Origin: Burkholderiaceae bacterium
Lineage (GTDB): Bacteria; Pseudomonadota; Gammaproteobacteria; Burkholderiales; Burkholderiaceae_C
DNA: 64,000 nt
Reading direction: 5' to 3'
NCBI GenBank assembly: GCA_031253795.1
Contig: JAIRVR010000012.1
Span: forward strand, 1 to 64,000
Below the pieces are notes generated by a model that saw only the letters and a program-made list of their open reading frames with translations, was not told the origin of the DNA and did not search any database. The first letter of the stretch is position 1. Each line of letters starts with the position of its first letter. Of the stretch, positions 52,073 through 61,369 are shown piece after piece. The translations under genes were made by a program, and so were the position numbers.

Positions 52073-53167
52073 TCAACGGCCTCTGGATAACAAGCAATCG
52101 ACGATCTGTTCCGCAGCATGCCCATCTCCGTACAACTGAGTCTGCGTATCCACCCTCACCTGCATTCCAGAACGGATTGCCTCAACAATAGACTTCTCAT
52201 CATCTGGAGCAACCAGTTTATTCGCTCCGATATCAACCAACTCCGTCCACTCTGTCTCTGTACGCAAGGTAACGCACGGCTTTCCAAAGAAATAAGCTTC
52301 CTTTTGCACGCCTCCAGAGTCGGTAATGACCAGACAGCATTCGTCTTCCAGACGGATCATATCAAGATAACCCAATGGATCCAAAAGTGTCGCAGCACGC
52401 GCCAATCTTTCAAGTAATCCATGGCGTTCCAAGGCGCCACGTGTACGCGGGTGCAGCGGAAAAACCAGATGCAATTCCGACGCCACTGCCTCCATAGCTG
52501 CCACGATGGCAGCCAGTCGTCGAGGCTCGTCAGTATTTTCCGCCCTGTGAATGGTTACCAGAGCAAAAGGGCAATCACCCACATCAACGGGAAGTGGCCT
52601 TCCAACCGAGTTTTTGGCATAAAACAGCGAAGCATCAAGCATTACGTCGCCTGTACGTACCACCTTTTCGCCAATGATTCCCTCGACCAACAGATTTTTC
52701 ACAGCCGAATCGGTGGGAGCAAATAACAGACTGGACACATGGTCTGTCACCACACGATTTATTTCTTCCGGCATCGCCCTGTTCCAGGAGCGTAATCCAG
52801 CTTCAATGTGAGCCACCGGAATATGGAGTTTTACTGCCGCCAAGGCCCCTGCCATTGTCGAATTGGTATCACCATACACCAAAACCCAGTCCGGTCGATC
52901 TTGTTGCAGAATAGACTCGATCTGTTCGATCATTCGTCCTGTCATCGCACCATGAGAGAGCCCACCCAATCCCAACATATTGTCCGGCTTTGGAATACCC
53001 ATCTCATCGAAGAACACGTCAGACATGTTCTTGTCAAAATGCTGTCCAGTATGAACGATCATTTCTCGAATATTCACACCAGATGACTGGCGTGCAGCCA
53101 CAGCACGCGACACAACAGCTGCCTTCACCATCTGGGGTCGTGCCCCAATAACCGTAAGAATCTTCAT
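52073..53167 (-). CDS. wecB: UDP-N-acetylglucosamine 2-epimerase (non-hydrolysing), copy 1
   Basis: 364-residue GT-B-like epimerase, converting UDP-GlcNAc (or a related UDP-HexNAc) to the manno form. Family residues: GARPQ at the N-terminus, GDTNSTMAGALAA, HIEAGLRSWNRAMPEEINR, TIHRAENTD and TDSGGVQKEAYFFGKPCVTLR. Start at ATG 53167 with GGAGG nine bases upstream. The GARPQ start is also seen in WbpI, so which of the two paralogues here acts on plain UDP-GlcNAc is uncertain; I keep WbpI for the copy next to wbpE/wbpD. Confidence 0.85.
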   Translation of the reverse strand: MKILTVIGARPQMVKAAVVSRAVAARQSSGVNIREMIVHTGQHFDKNMSDVFFDEMGIPKPDNMLGLGGLSHGAMTGRMIEQIESILQQDRPDWVLVYGDTNSTMAGALAAVKLHIPVAHIEAGLRSWNRAMPEEINRVVTDHVSSLLFAPTDSAVKNLLVEGIIGEKVVRTGDVMLDASLFYAKNSVGRPLPVDVGDCPFALVTIHRAENTDEPRRLAAIVAAMEAVASELHLVFPLHPRTRGALERHGLLERLARAATLLDPLGYLDMIRLEDECCLVITDSGGVQKEAYFFGKPCVTLRTETEWTELVDIGANKLVAPDDEKSIVEAIRSGMQVRVDTQTQLYGDGHAAEQIVDCLLSRGR

Positions 53168-53215
53168 GCATTCCTCCAGCATAGGCTATCGACACAGCAA
53201 CGGCCGATATCAGCC

Positions 53216-55105
53216 TTACGCATCAACAAACTCCTGTTGCCATATTTCAAGCGAAAGCAATGCCCACAAATTCCGATTGAATGCCCCCTGCGAATTTATC
53301 ATTCCACCTATGTCTGCATTACGCGTCAAATAGTCTCGCTGCTTTGCCCGTGTGGATCCGAGTATGTCCTGCACGAATTCTGAGGCTTTACCCTTGCTTT
53401 TCAGCCACTGATTCAATGGCACTGGAAAACCCATCTTATCGCTTCTATTCCTAATAGAATCTGGCAAACGGGCACCAAAAGCGACTCGAAGCAGCCTCTT
53501 CAATTCACCATTGGCAAATTTGATATTTGGTGGGATCGTCGCGGCAAATTGAACCAACGGATGATCCAAGAAAGGAACTCTTGACTCCAGGCCATGGGCC
53601 ATACTCATTCGATCTTCAACCTGAAGAAGCGCAGGCAGAAGCGTTTTAAAATCAAAATGAGTCATGCGATCAAAATAGGCTTCTGGTCCGACATTATCTC
53701 CCCAGAAGATTTTCTTGTATGCATCAAGTACCGGTGCGAAATCTACAGCAGCGGGCTCAATGACACCTCCCAGCAGATTCGCTCTATTTATCAATCTGAA
53801 ATATCGCTCATCGCGAGGACCAAATAATCCTTCCGACCAAAACTCCTTGATCAATGGCTGATAAGATTTCAATGTCACCAGGTTCGGAATAATTGATTCA
53901 TAGGTAACAATGAATTGGCCGTTATGAGAAGTTCCTTCAATTGCACCTTTGATACATTGCTCAAAGTATGCAACCAGATATCTGGCATAACCACCAAATA
54001 TCTCATCTCCACCTTGCCCACCTAAAACCACTTTCAGCTTGCTGGCAGCAAGCCGCGAAACCATGAATTGCGGGAAAGAGCCAGGACCAGCGATGGGTCC
54101 GTCAAGATGGTAGATGATGCTTCGGATATTCTCGACAAAATCATCTTCATTGATGTCCTGCACATAGCAGGACATGCCATTTTCATTGGCTACATCTTGA
54201 GCATATCGAGATTCGTCATAAGCCGCACCCTCATTGAACCGCCCATTGAAAATCCTGAATGGACCGCTGGGCCTTGATTCACGCGCCAGTATAGCCAAAA
54301 GACTGGAATCAACGCCACCACTCACGTAAGCGCCTACCTCGACATCAGCACGCAAATGCAGATCTATCGACTCAGCCATTAGTTCACGCAACCGCTCTAC
54401 GAAATACTGCTCCGTATGATAAAGGTCAGGCTCATAATGAATTTCCCAGTAGCGCCTTATTTTTAGCTCTCTGTTTTCATTGATGACCCCACAGTGAGCG
54501 GCTGGAACTTCATGGACACCTTCAAGCAGAGCCCCGCCACTGATGGTGAACTGAAAACTGAAATATTCAGACAGTGCCTTCCTGCAAATACGCCGCTGAT
54601 CCATGAAGGGAGTCAGCGCCTTTATTTCGGAGGCAAAATAGACTATGCCATTTTGCTCAGTGTAGTACAGCGGTTTAATGCCAAAACGATCACGCCCGAA
54701 AAACACCTTGTTTCGACGTGGATCCCACACCAAAAACGAGAACATGCCTCGAAGCCGATCGATGCATTCCTCGCCCCATTTCAAATATGCTTGAAGAATT
54801 ACTTCAGTATCGCTCGTAGTGTGAAAATCCCCTCCAATCTCGTGACGCAATTCACGATAATTGTAGATTTCCCCATTAAAAGTGATAACCACGCCGGATT
54901 CGGCATGGCGCATTGGCTGCGACGCTTGCTCGGACAAGTCAATGATAGACAGGCGCATATGCGCAAAGCCTACCTGCCTGTCTGGCGAAATCCAGGTACC
55001 TTGACCGTCAGGTCCACGGTGGCGTTGACGTTCGATACCTGTTGCCAGAATTTTCTCAGCCTGCGCAACGGCTGATGCTGCGACGAAACCAAAAATACCA
55101 CACAT
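53216..55105 (-). CDS. Asparagine-synthase-like glutamine amidotransferase, copy 2
   Basis: 629 residues, same architecture as copy 1 and only moderately similar: Cys2 nucleophile, FNGEIYNYRELR, SDTEVILQAYLKWG, PPi loop VSGGVDSSLL (262–268), LGGQGGDEIFGGYARY and ESRVPFLDHPLVQFA. Low GC in contrast to copy 1, which indicates a different origin. Probable role is amidation of a hexuronic acid residue (for example ManNAc3NAcA to its amide) in the polysaccharide; free asparagine synthesis cannot be excluded. Two bases after the deacetylase gene. Confidence 0.87.
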   Translation of the reverse strand: MCGIFGFVAASAVAQAEKILATGIERQRHRGPDGQGTWISPDRQVGFAHMRLSIIDLSEQASQPMRHAESGVVITFNGEIYNYRELRHEIGGDFHTTSDTEVILQAYLKWGEECIDRLRGMFSFLVWDPRRNKVFFGRDRFGIKPLYYTEQNGIVYFASEIKALTPFMDQRRICRKALSEYFSFQFTISGGALLEGVHEVPAAHCGVINENRELKIRRYWEIHYEPDLYHTEQYFVERLRELMAESIDLHLRADVEVGAYVSGGVDSSLLAILARESRPSGPFRIFNGRFNEGAAYDESRYAQDVANENGMSCYVQDINEDDFVENIRSIIYHLDGPIAGPGSFPQFMVSRLAASKLKVVLGGQGGDEIFGGYARYLVAYFEQCIKGAIEGTSHNGQFIVTYESIIPNLVTLKSYQPLIKEFWSEGLFGPRDERYFRLINRANLLGGVIEPAAVDFAPVLDAYKKIFWGDNVGPEAYFDRMTHFDFKTLLPALLQVEDRMSMAHGLESRVPFLDHPLVQFAATIPPNIKFANGELKRLLRVAFGARLPDSIRNRSDKMGFPVPLNQWLKSKGKASEFVQDILGSTRAKQRDYLTRNADIGGMINSQGAFNRNLWALLSLEIWQQEFVDA

Positions 55106-55107
55106 GA

Positions 55108-55890
55108 TCAGCTTCCCGTTTTCTTGACTGCGGCAGCTATATCTCTGGCAAAGACAGTCTTAACCCCTCTGCGATTTAGCTCGTTCAAAAGATCACTATA
55201 AAGATTTCTTAGACCATAACCCTTATAAATATGATCTTCGAAATGGCTACGCGGTACCGACGTAAGGTCTGAAATACCTTTTGTCAATCCTCGGCGCAAA
55301 TCATCATCTGGTGCATTCAAGTATATCAACATAGGATGCACATTCAGGACTTTCAGTCCTGGATCATCCAATGGTATGCGCGATAAATCGAGAGGCTCAC
55401 CTATATCCACATGGATACCATCCTCCCATACATAGGACATCTTTACCAACCCGTTGTAATCAACGTGTGCTTGAGCAAAGGGTTGACGCCATAGAAAGGA
55501 GCTCAGATCATAGGTAAGACCACAAGCCTTCGCCAAATCACTAATATTTTGTCCAAAAAAATTCCGATGACAACGCAGTCCCACTGCGTCAGGGAAAATT
55601 TCCATCAAATCCGGTAATTTCTTGCTGAATCTGTGTATCGGATCCGGCCGAGTATTATCTGGATGCAATCCAATTTCCACAAAAGATGTGGATGCCTTCA
55701 GCAAAGGGCTGTCATGTGTTGCATAAGCTGTAATTTTCATTCCCGCCTGAGCAACCAACTCCAGTACTACTTCGGTCGCATAATCAGGGGCCCAATCTAT
55801 ATCCGTAGTAAGAACAACCGTGTCAAGGCCGTCGAGGTTATAGAAGGATCGAAAAGGATCTTGGGAAAAGTATTCGTGCATGCTTTTCAT
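55108..55890 (-). CDS. WbmS-like polysaccharide deacetylase-fold protein
   Basis: 260 residues. VVLTTDIDWAPDYATEVVLELVAQAGMKITAYATH corresponds to the first motif of the NodB/polysaccharide deacetylase fold (TTDIDWAPD in place of TFDDG), followed by VEIGLHPDNTRPDPIHRF (His ligands) and VGLRCHRNFFG. The group resembles WbmS of Bordetella O-antigen loci. Probably removes an N- or O-acyl group from a sugar intermediate or chain; activity not established. Its start overlaps the stop of the upstream glycosyltransferase (4 bases). Confidence 0.75.
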   Translation of the reverse strand: MKSMHEYFSQDPFRSFYNLDGLDTVVLTTDIDWAPDYATEVVLELVAQAGMKITAYATHDSPLLKASTSFVEIGLHPDNTRPDPIHRFSKKLPDLMEIFPDAVGLRCHRNFFGQNISDLAKACGLTYDLSSFLWRQPFAQAHVDYNGLVKMSYVWEDGIHVDIGEPLDLSRIPLDDPGLKVLNVHPMLIYLNAPDDDLRRGLTKGISDLTSVPRSHFEDHIYKGYGLRNLYSDLLNELNRRGVKTVFARDIAAAVKKTGS

Positions 55891-57716
55891 TGCATCTCCG
55901 CCTTCGATATATGGTCAGGATTCAGAACGCGCTGATACATTTCCGCAAAAGGTTTAGCTTGAGATGCAAACAAATATTTATCAGCTTTGGCAATCAATGC
56001 GGGACGGAATCGCTCCGGCCCACCCAATGACGCATCAAAAATAATATCGATAGCCTTAGCGTAATCAGCAGCCTCATGGAATGGGACCAAAACACCAAAA
56101 CCTTCTGCCTCGACAACCCGCTTGACATTGACCAACTCAGTAGAGCCAATCATCGGAGTTCCTGCCGCAATGAACTCATACATCTTGTTTGGCGAAGATA
56201 TCTTTGTATTCAAATCTTGTGCTTGATATGGCATGACTCCAACATCCACAGAGGCAGCCCATTCAACGATTTCACTCCAAGGCACAGGATCCATGAAATG
56301 GACACGGTCAGCTATGCCCAGATTAATAGCCAATTCCTCGAACTCTGGAATCTCCATCCCCCAAGTCAGAAGAATAAGATGGGCTCGTACTTTTGCCTGA
56401 GCCAGTCCTTCAAACAGGAGATGTATTTTTCTCCCCCGATTGATACCACCCATAAATATCAGCGTGGGGGTTCCTGGTTCCAGCCCAAGCTTGTCTTGAA
56501 CAATTGTTTTACGACAATTGATATCAAAACCCACTGGTTGCTCTGTTGCATTGGTCAATGGCGTATACGAACCAGCACCATGGTCCTTTTGCATCACTCT
56601 GGCTTGGTCTTCATTGATTACTACGATTTCATCGCAGTGTCCTATCAAAACATGCTCAGTTTCAAGCAAGCGCTTCTTTCGCTCTCCAATAACACCTGGC
56701 TGATAACTGTAGAGCTCATGGGCGTCATAAATCAGAGGAATATGTCGGCGCTTTGAGATCAGCGTTGCAACCCGCAGCGCAGGAAGGTCATGCGCATGGA
56801 CCACATCCACCTGGTCCAGTTTGCAGGTGAAATCGAGAACATTCCTCTCCCAATTATCCAGGGGCTGTTCCATGAAGTGAGCAGCAATTTTAGGGTCCAG
56901 CCCCTGCAGCTCTTCAGGCATATGATCGAGAAACGGAAATCGTCCAAAAGTAAAGGACCATAAGTGTCCCCAAATGAACGTATCAAAGGTCAGAATTGCC
57001 AATGGCAACGCAGCCACCCCTCTTAGCACACTGCCGCGGTTGGACAATTGCTCCAAACCATAACGAGGGTATCTCAGCGAAGTCCAGAGCTTGGACTGCC
57101 CGCGAAGCTGCGCCTTCATGGCACGAGCCCGGCTCAAGTCAAACTCCAATTTGGCTATTCGCGTATGGGGGCCGGCAGAAGCGGGAACCTGCACCTCACG
57201 GCTAAATTCACCCCACTTGGCCAATGTACCCCAGTTGAATGATATAACAGTCAATATCAAAATGGCCGGCTTGCGAATCCAGGCAGGCATCTGCTTGGCC
57301 TCGATCAGAGCCTTGATTGAAAATCGTGGTGCAGCCAAGGCGGCCACCATTTTTCCCAGCTTGCTTCCTATCAGCCTGCGCGCGATTCCCAGAACATTGT
57401 CAAAGCGCGCCCGTGAAAGTTGATCGTACTCGTCCTCAAGCTGACGCTGAATCAACTCCTCTTCATCTGGGACACGCCATGCCTCCTCAAATGAAGTGAA
57501 TTTCGGATCATTACCGTAGCGTACAAGTGCAGATTCATTAAATCTGACAATTGGCAGACCATCAATCTGATTCTCGTTGTCACCCAGAATTCCGTAGGCC
57601 GCAACCAGTATGACCTTGTGGCCTTGCTCACGCAGCAGCTTCGCCTCAAGCACAATGCGGCGATCGACCATGCAATTGCGGTCGATCATTAGAATATGAC
57701 GTGAATATTCACTCAC
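55887..57716 (-). CDS. Long GT4-family glycosyltransferase with internal insertion
   Basis: 609 residues. The N-domain start (HILMIDRNCMVDRRIVLEAKLLREQGHKVILVAAYG) and the usual continuation (DVVHAHDLPALRVATLI, IYDAHELYSYQPG) are separated by roughly 200 residues. That insertion has Arg/Glu-rich helices (EEELIQRQLEDEYDQLSRARF) and hydrophobic stretches (AILILTVISFNWGTLA, LPLAILTFDTFIWGHLW), suggesting membrane association. The C-domain has TLIFMGGINRGRKIHLLFEGL and ISSPNKMYEFIAAGTPMIG. GTG start at 57716 preceded by AAGGTG and overlapping the upstream stop. Low GC. Donor and acceptor unknown. Confidence 0.82.
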   Translation of the reverse strand: MSEYSRHILMIDRNCMVDRRIVLEAKLLREQGHKVILVAAYGILGDNENQIDGLPIVRFNESALVRYGNDPKFTSFEEAWRVPDEEELIQRQLEDEYDQLSRARFDNVLGIARRLIGSKLGKMVAALAAPRFSIKALIEAKQMPAWIRKPAILILTVISFNWGTLAKWGEFSREVQVPASAGPHTRIAKLEFDLSRARAMKAQLRGQSKLWTSLRYPRYGLEQLSNRGSVLRGVAALPLAILTFDTFIWGHLWSFTFGRFPFLDHMPEELQGLDPKIAAHFMEQPLDNWERNVLDFTCKLDQVDVVHAHDLPALRVATLISKRRHIPLIYDAHELYSYQPGVIGERKKRLLETEHVLIGHCDEIVVINEDQARVMQKDHGAGSYTPLTNATEQPVGFDINCRKTIVQDKLGLEPGTPTLIFMGGINRGRKIHLLFEGLAQAKVRAHLILLTWGMEIPEFEELAINLGIADRVHFMDPVPWSEIVEWAASVDVGVMPYQAQDLNTKISSPNKMYEFIAAGTPMIGSTELVNVKRVVEAEGFGVLVPFHEAADYAKAIDIIFDASLGGPERFRPALIAKADKYLFASQAKPFAEMYQRVLNPDHISKAEMQ

Positions 57717-58504
57717 GAAATCACCTTGCGAGCGGAAATTTCTTTTTCCAGCAATTCAATATCTGCCTCAACGGCCAAATGTAATTCTTTGATTGCCGCC
57801 TGCGCCTCAGCAGGGTAGTAATCGGCAAAATGCGTCATCCATGGGTGCTGCTTACCTGATTCTTTATGGCGAAGTTTTCTGATGGACCCCACAATCTGAC
57901 CTTCGCCTCCGACGACAAGAGCTCCGCCTGGAATGTTCCCGCGCGCGCGCGTCATTGCTGCGATGAAAGCACCGCGGCCAACCTTGGTGCCGGGCAAAAC
58001 TACTGCGCTTGTGCATACCGCGGATCCTGCCCCAAGCGTTACCCCCTCCTTCAACCCGGATGGAGGAATAGGATCATTTGTCAGAACGACATAGGGAAAT
58101 ATCCAGACGAGGTCACCAACGACTGCACCGCGACCTACGTGAACATTACTGTGAAAGCGGACCCAATCACCAATAATGGCATCGCCTTCCAAATCGTTGA
58201 AACTTCCCACCTGAAAATTCACCCCGGCCTGCACACCCTCTCTAATTAATGAGGTGTGCCCAACCCGTAAATCCGGACCGAAACTGCTACCCTCGTAGAG
58301 AATGGAGTGTGAACGAATGACGCTTCGAGCGCCAATCTTCAATGTTTTTCCTTTGTATTCACCACCGGCGGGATGACCGATAACACAGAAATCCTCAATG
58401 GTTGAATCATCGCCAATCTCTACATTGTCATAAATTCTGACATGGGCACCCAGCGTTACATTGCGCCCGATTTTTGCCCTGGAAGAAATCATGTCTACAG
58501 TCAT
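57713..58504 (-). CDS. Left-handed beta-helix (hexapeptide) acyltransferase
   Basis: 263 residues with many hexapeptide repeats (IGRNVTLGAHVRIYDNVEIGDDSTIEDFCVIGHP, LKIGARSVIRSHSILYEGSSFGPDLRVGHTSLI, GDWVRFHSNVHVGRGAVVG), a trimeric LbH transferase. A C-terminal acidic helix (AIKELHLAVEADIELLEKEISA) may trimerise. Distinct from WbpD at 60772, so it probably acetylates (or formylates) another sugar or hydroxyl in the repeat unit. Four bases after the epimerase gene. Confidence 0.8.
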   Translation of the reverse strand: MTVDMISSRAKIGRNVTLGAHVRIYDNVEIGDDSTIEDFCVIGHPAGGEYKGKTLKIGARSVIRSHSILYEGSSFGPDLRVGHTSLIREGVQAGVNFQVGSFNDLEGDAIIGDWVRFHSNVHVGRGAVVGDLVWIFPYVVLTNDPIPPSGLKEGVTLGAGSAVCTSAVVLPGTKVGRGAFIAAMTRARGNIPGGALVVGGEGQIVGSIRKLRHKESGKQHPWMTHFADYYPAEAQAAIKELHLAVEADIELLEKEISARKVIS

Positions 58505-58508
58505 ATTG

Positions 58509-59585
58509 TCACCCGTTGATATTTTCCAGTTGATCCACCACTTTTTTGGCAGCCAGGCCTGCGCCGAAGAAATTTCGCGTCTCCGTGATATCAGGCTTCT
58601 GTGCGCTTGTGAACGCAGTCTCTATGGAGGCTTTATCTGTTTTTCCAATCTGGGCCCAGTTGTTTTCAAGAAGATCGTGCCAGGTATCTTCACGGAATAG
58701 CATGACGCATCGGCGACCAGTCCAAACCGTCTCACGCGGCAGTCCGCCAGAGTCGGTAAAAACGCAGTCGGCCCCCTGCAAAAGCCCAAGCATTTCCAAA
58801 TATGTAACGGGAGGCACCAACTTTATGGAGCCCAATTTCCCTCCATTGCCTTGCCAATGCTCCACAATCCCCTTGGTGCGCGGATGCAGTGGCAAGATAA
58901 CAGGTTTGTCAAGATTTGAAAGGAAATCAAAAATATCCGAAAATCTTGTCGCGTTTACAGCATCAGTGTTTTCAGGTCGGTGCAGGGTAGAAAGATAATA
59001 TCCGTCGGGTCGCAAGCCAAACTGCTTTACGATGGCATCACTTCTTCGCTCGGAATACCTGACAAAACAATCCAGCAGCACATCGCCCGTTAAAGAAGCG
59101 GTATGCTGAAGTCCTTCATTTTCCAAATTGTGCAAGGCTCGCTTGATAGGTGCACAATTTATAGTGGCAACATGATCTGTGACAGTGCGATTGATTTCCT
59201 CTGGACGTTTCCTGTCGAAATCACGCAGTCCAGCTTCGATGTGGACAACCGGAATGTGCAATTTCACTGCGGCCAACGCCGCGGCCATCGTTGAATTTGT
59301 ATCTCCATCCACCAAAACAGCATCTGGCCGGACATCCTTCAGCGCCTTTTCTATCCCCTCCATCATGCGACCAGTCATGGCACCATGACCCAACTCGGAG
59401 ATCCCGAGGTTTATGTCCGCATCCGGAATTCCCAGTTCGCGAAAAAAAACTGTACTCATACTATCGTCATAATGCTGCCCCGTGTGCAGCAATATATGCT
59501 CGTGCCCCCGTTCAATCAGAACGTCACGTACGGCTGGCACTTGCATAAACTGGGGCCTCGCCCCTACGACTCTAAGTACTTTCAT
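58509..59585 (-). CDS. wbpI: UDP-N-acetylglucosamine-type 2-epimerase, likely WbpI (UDP-GlcNAc3NAcA 2-epimerase)
   Basis: 358 residues, second non-hydrolysing epimerase of the locus: VVGARPQFMQVPAV, DGDTNSTMAAALAA, HIEAGLRDFDRKRPEEINRTV, TLHRPENTD and TDSGGLPRETVWTGRRCVMLF. Real start is ATG 59585 with GGGAG upstream. It sits next to wbpE and wbpD, so it most likely performs the last step to UDP-ManNAc3NAcA. About half-way similar to the copy at 52073; without alignment the assignment between the two rests on position. Confidence 0.78.
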   Translation of the reverse strand: MKVLRVVGARPQFMQVPAVRDVLIERGHEHILLHTGQHYDDSMSTVFFRELGIPDADINLGISELGHGAMTGRMMEGIEKALKDVRPDAVLVDGDTNSTMAAALAAVKLHIPVVHIEAGLRDFDRKRPEEINRTVTDHVATINCAPIKRALHNLENEGLQHTASLTGDVLLDCFVRYSERRSDAIVKQFGLRPDGYYLSTLHRPENTDAVNATRFSDIFDFLSNLDKPVILPLHPRTKGIVEHWQGNGGKLGSIKLVPPVTYLEMLGLLQGADCVFTDSGGLPRETVWTGRRCVMLFREDTWHDLLENNWAQIGKTDKASIETAFTSAQKPDITETRNFFGAGLAAKKVVDQLENING

Positions 59586-59648
59586 CAACTCCCGCTTTCT
59601 TTCAAATTGATCAGATCACCAATATTTCTATCGACGTCTTTTTTATCA

Positions 59649-60746
59649 TTACCTCAAAAATTCACAAGCAGAATGTATTGAATCAATAATTTTATTTTGA
59701 TCATTTACATTTAACCAGGGACTCATCGGTATACTCAGAACCTCTTTGGCCAACCTGTCGCCTATTGGCAAATCACAATTAATTTCCTGAAGAGCTGGCT
59801 GCTTGTTCAATGGAACAGGATAATGAACTGCGGTAGGAATACCACTTTCCTGCAGCTTTTTTGCCAGCAAATCGCGCTCGGAATGCCTTACCGTGAACTG
59901 GGCCCAACTGCAGATATCATCCTTAATGGGCTGTGGCAGCGTTAACCCAGAACAAGATGCCAAGCCACTAAAATAGCGCTCAGCCACTTCCTGCCTTATT
60001 TTCAATTCAGATTCAAATACTTCCAGCTTGGCCAACAAAATCGCAGCCTGCAATGTATCCAACCTACTGTTGACACCTACACGTACATGGTGATAGCGCC
60101 TCTCTTGCCCATGCCTGGCTATCTGGCGCAGGCTTTTACCGAGATTTTCATCATTCGTGAATATTGCGCCACCGTCGCCATAACAGCCTAATGGCTTGCT
60201 CGGAAAAAAGCTGGCACAACTGATCTCTGACAAATTGCAGCTACTAATCCCCTTGTATGTGGCGCCAAAACTCTGAGCAGCATCCTCAATGACAGGAATA
60301 TCGTATTTCCGTGCAATATCATTGATAGGTTCAAAATCTGCGCAACGCCCGTAAAGACTCACGGGGATGATGGCTTTTGTCTTTTTTGTGATTGCCTTCT
60401 CTATCAGACTTGGATCAACGTTACAAGTACTTGGAAGTACATCCACGTAGACAGGCTTTGCTCCCAGCAAGGCAACGGTCTCCGCCGTCGCTATATAGGT
60501 GAACCCCGGTGTTATAACTTCATCACCAGGCCCCACACCCAAAGCCATCAAAGCAATTTGCAGAGCATCCGTTCCATTGGCTACAGATATGCAGAATCTG
60601 GCATTTACAAATGCAGCAAGCCGCTCTTCCAGCTCAGCGACTTCTGGACCCAATATATACTGGCCGTGATGCAGGACAGCTTGTATTCTTCTGTCGATAT
60701 CACTTTTTAACAAAGAATACTGAGCCTTTAGATCGATGAAGTCCAT
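59649..60746 (-). CDS. wbpE: UDP-2-acetamido-2-deoxy-3-oxo-glucuronate aminotransferase (DegT/DnrJ/EryC1)
   Basis: 365-residue PLP-dependent sugar aminotransferase. FIDLKAQYSLLKSDIDRRI at the start, VANGTDALQIALMALGVGPGDEVITPGFTYIATAE, IEDAAQSFGATYKG and FFPSKPLGCYGDGGA with Schiff-base Lys184. This set is the WbpE/WlbC signature, transferring an amino group from glutamate to the 3-keto sugar made by WbpB. Low GC. Followed in the operon by the epimerase. Confidence 0.91.
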   Translation of the reverse strand: MDFIDLKAQYSLLKSDIDRRIQAVLHHGQYILGPEVAELEERLAAFVNARFCISVANGTDALQIALMALGVGPGDEVITPGFTYIATAETVALLGAKPVYVDVLPSTCNVDPSLIEKAITKKTKAIIPVSLYGRCADFEPINDIARKYDIPVIEDAAQSFGATYKGISSCNLSEISCASFFPSKPLGCYGDGGAIFTNDENLGKSLRQIARHGQERRYHHVRVGVNSRLDTLQAAILLAKLEVFESELKIRQEVAERYFSGLASCSGLTLPQPIKDDICSWAQFTVRHSERDLLAKKLQESGIPTAVHYPVPLNKQPALQEINCDLPIGDRLAKEVLSIPMSPWLNVNDQNKIIDSIHSACEFLR

Positions 60747-60771
60747 AACACCCCCGAAGTTTATTTTCTAC

Positions 60772-61356
60772 TTATAGACGTTGAATCTGGCCATCGGACA
60801 GTTGATACTCGACACCCGATTCATTGCAAATTGCCTTGCCATCTCCATTCAAAGGGAGCTCCAGACGAGCGCCATGCTCGCTCATCCATCCTATCTGCTT
60901 GGCGGGCACACCTGCCATCAATGCATAAGGCTTGACATTGCGATTCACAACAGCACCGGCTGCCACAAAAGCAAAAGCCCCAATAGTCACGCCACATACA
61001 ACTGTCGAATTCGCCCCCAATGTCGCCCCGCGCTGGACAACGGTAGATCGATATTCATTCTTGCGGACGACTGCGCTTCTCGGATTGTAGACATTGGTAA
61101 AAACCACGCTGGGCCCGCAAAAAACGTCATCCTCCAACGTCACCGCGTCATAAACGCTGACATTATTCTGTACTTTGACGTTGTTTCCGATAACCACATC
61201 GTTTCCAACATACACATTCTGTCCAAAGGAACAATCCTTACCAATCTGTGCACCGGAACAAATGTGCACCCAATGCCAAATACGTGTTCGCTCGCCAATT
61301 TTGGCACCGGGATCAACGATGGCCGTCGGATGCACGGAGAATAAAGAGCTATTCAT
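60772..61356 (-). CDS. wbpD: UDP-2-acetamido-3-amino-2,3-dideoxy-glucuronate N-acetyltransferase
   Basis: 194-residue LbH acetyltransferase: [54 protein letters not shown], and [37 protein letters not shown]. The [12 protein letters not shown] loop and length match WbpD/WlbB. It acetylates the 3-amino group to give UDP-GlcNAc3NAcA. Lies directly before wbpE in the transcript. Confidence 0.92.
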   Translation of the reverse strand: MNSSLFSVHPTAIVDPGAKIGERTRIWHWVHICSGAQIGKDCSFGQNVYVGNDVVIGNNVKVQNNVSVYDAVTLEDDVFCGPSVVFTNVYNPRSAVVRKNEYRSTVVQRGATLGANSTVVCGVTIGAFAFVAAGAVVNRNVKPYALMAGVPAKQIGWMSEHGARLELPLNGDGKAICNESGVEYQLSDGQIQRL

Positions 61357-61369
61357 CTAAATTCCATTT

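Noticed and set aside
50047-55105. Housekeeping asparagine synthesis as the role of both AsnB-like proteins
   Set aside because: Two divergent copies inside a sugar-nucleotide and glycosyltransferase operon fit polysaccharide amidation better; not fully excluded.
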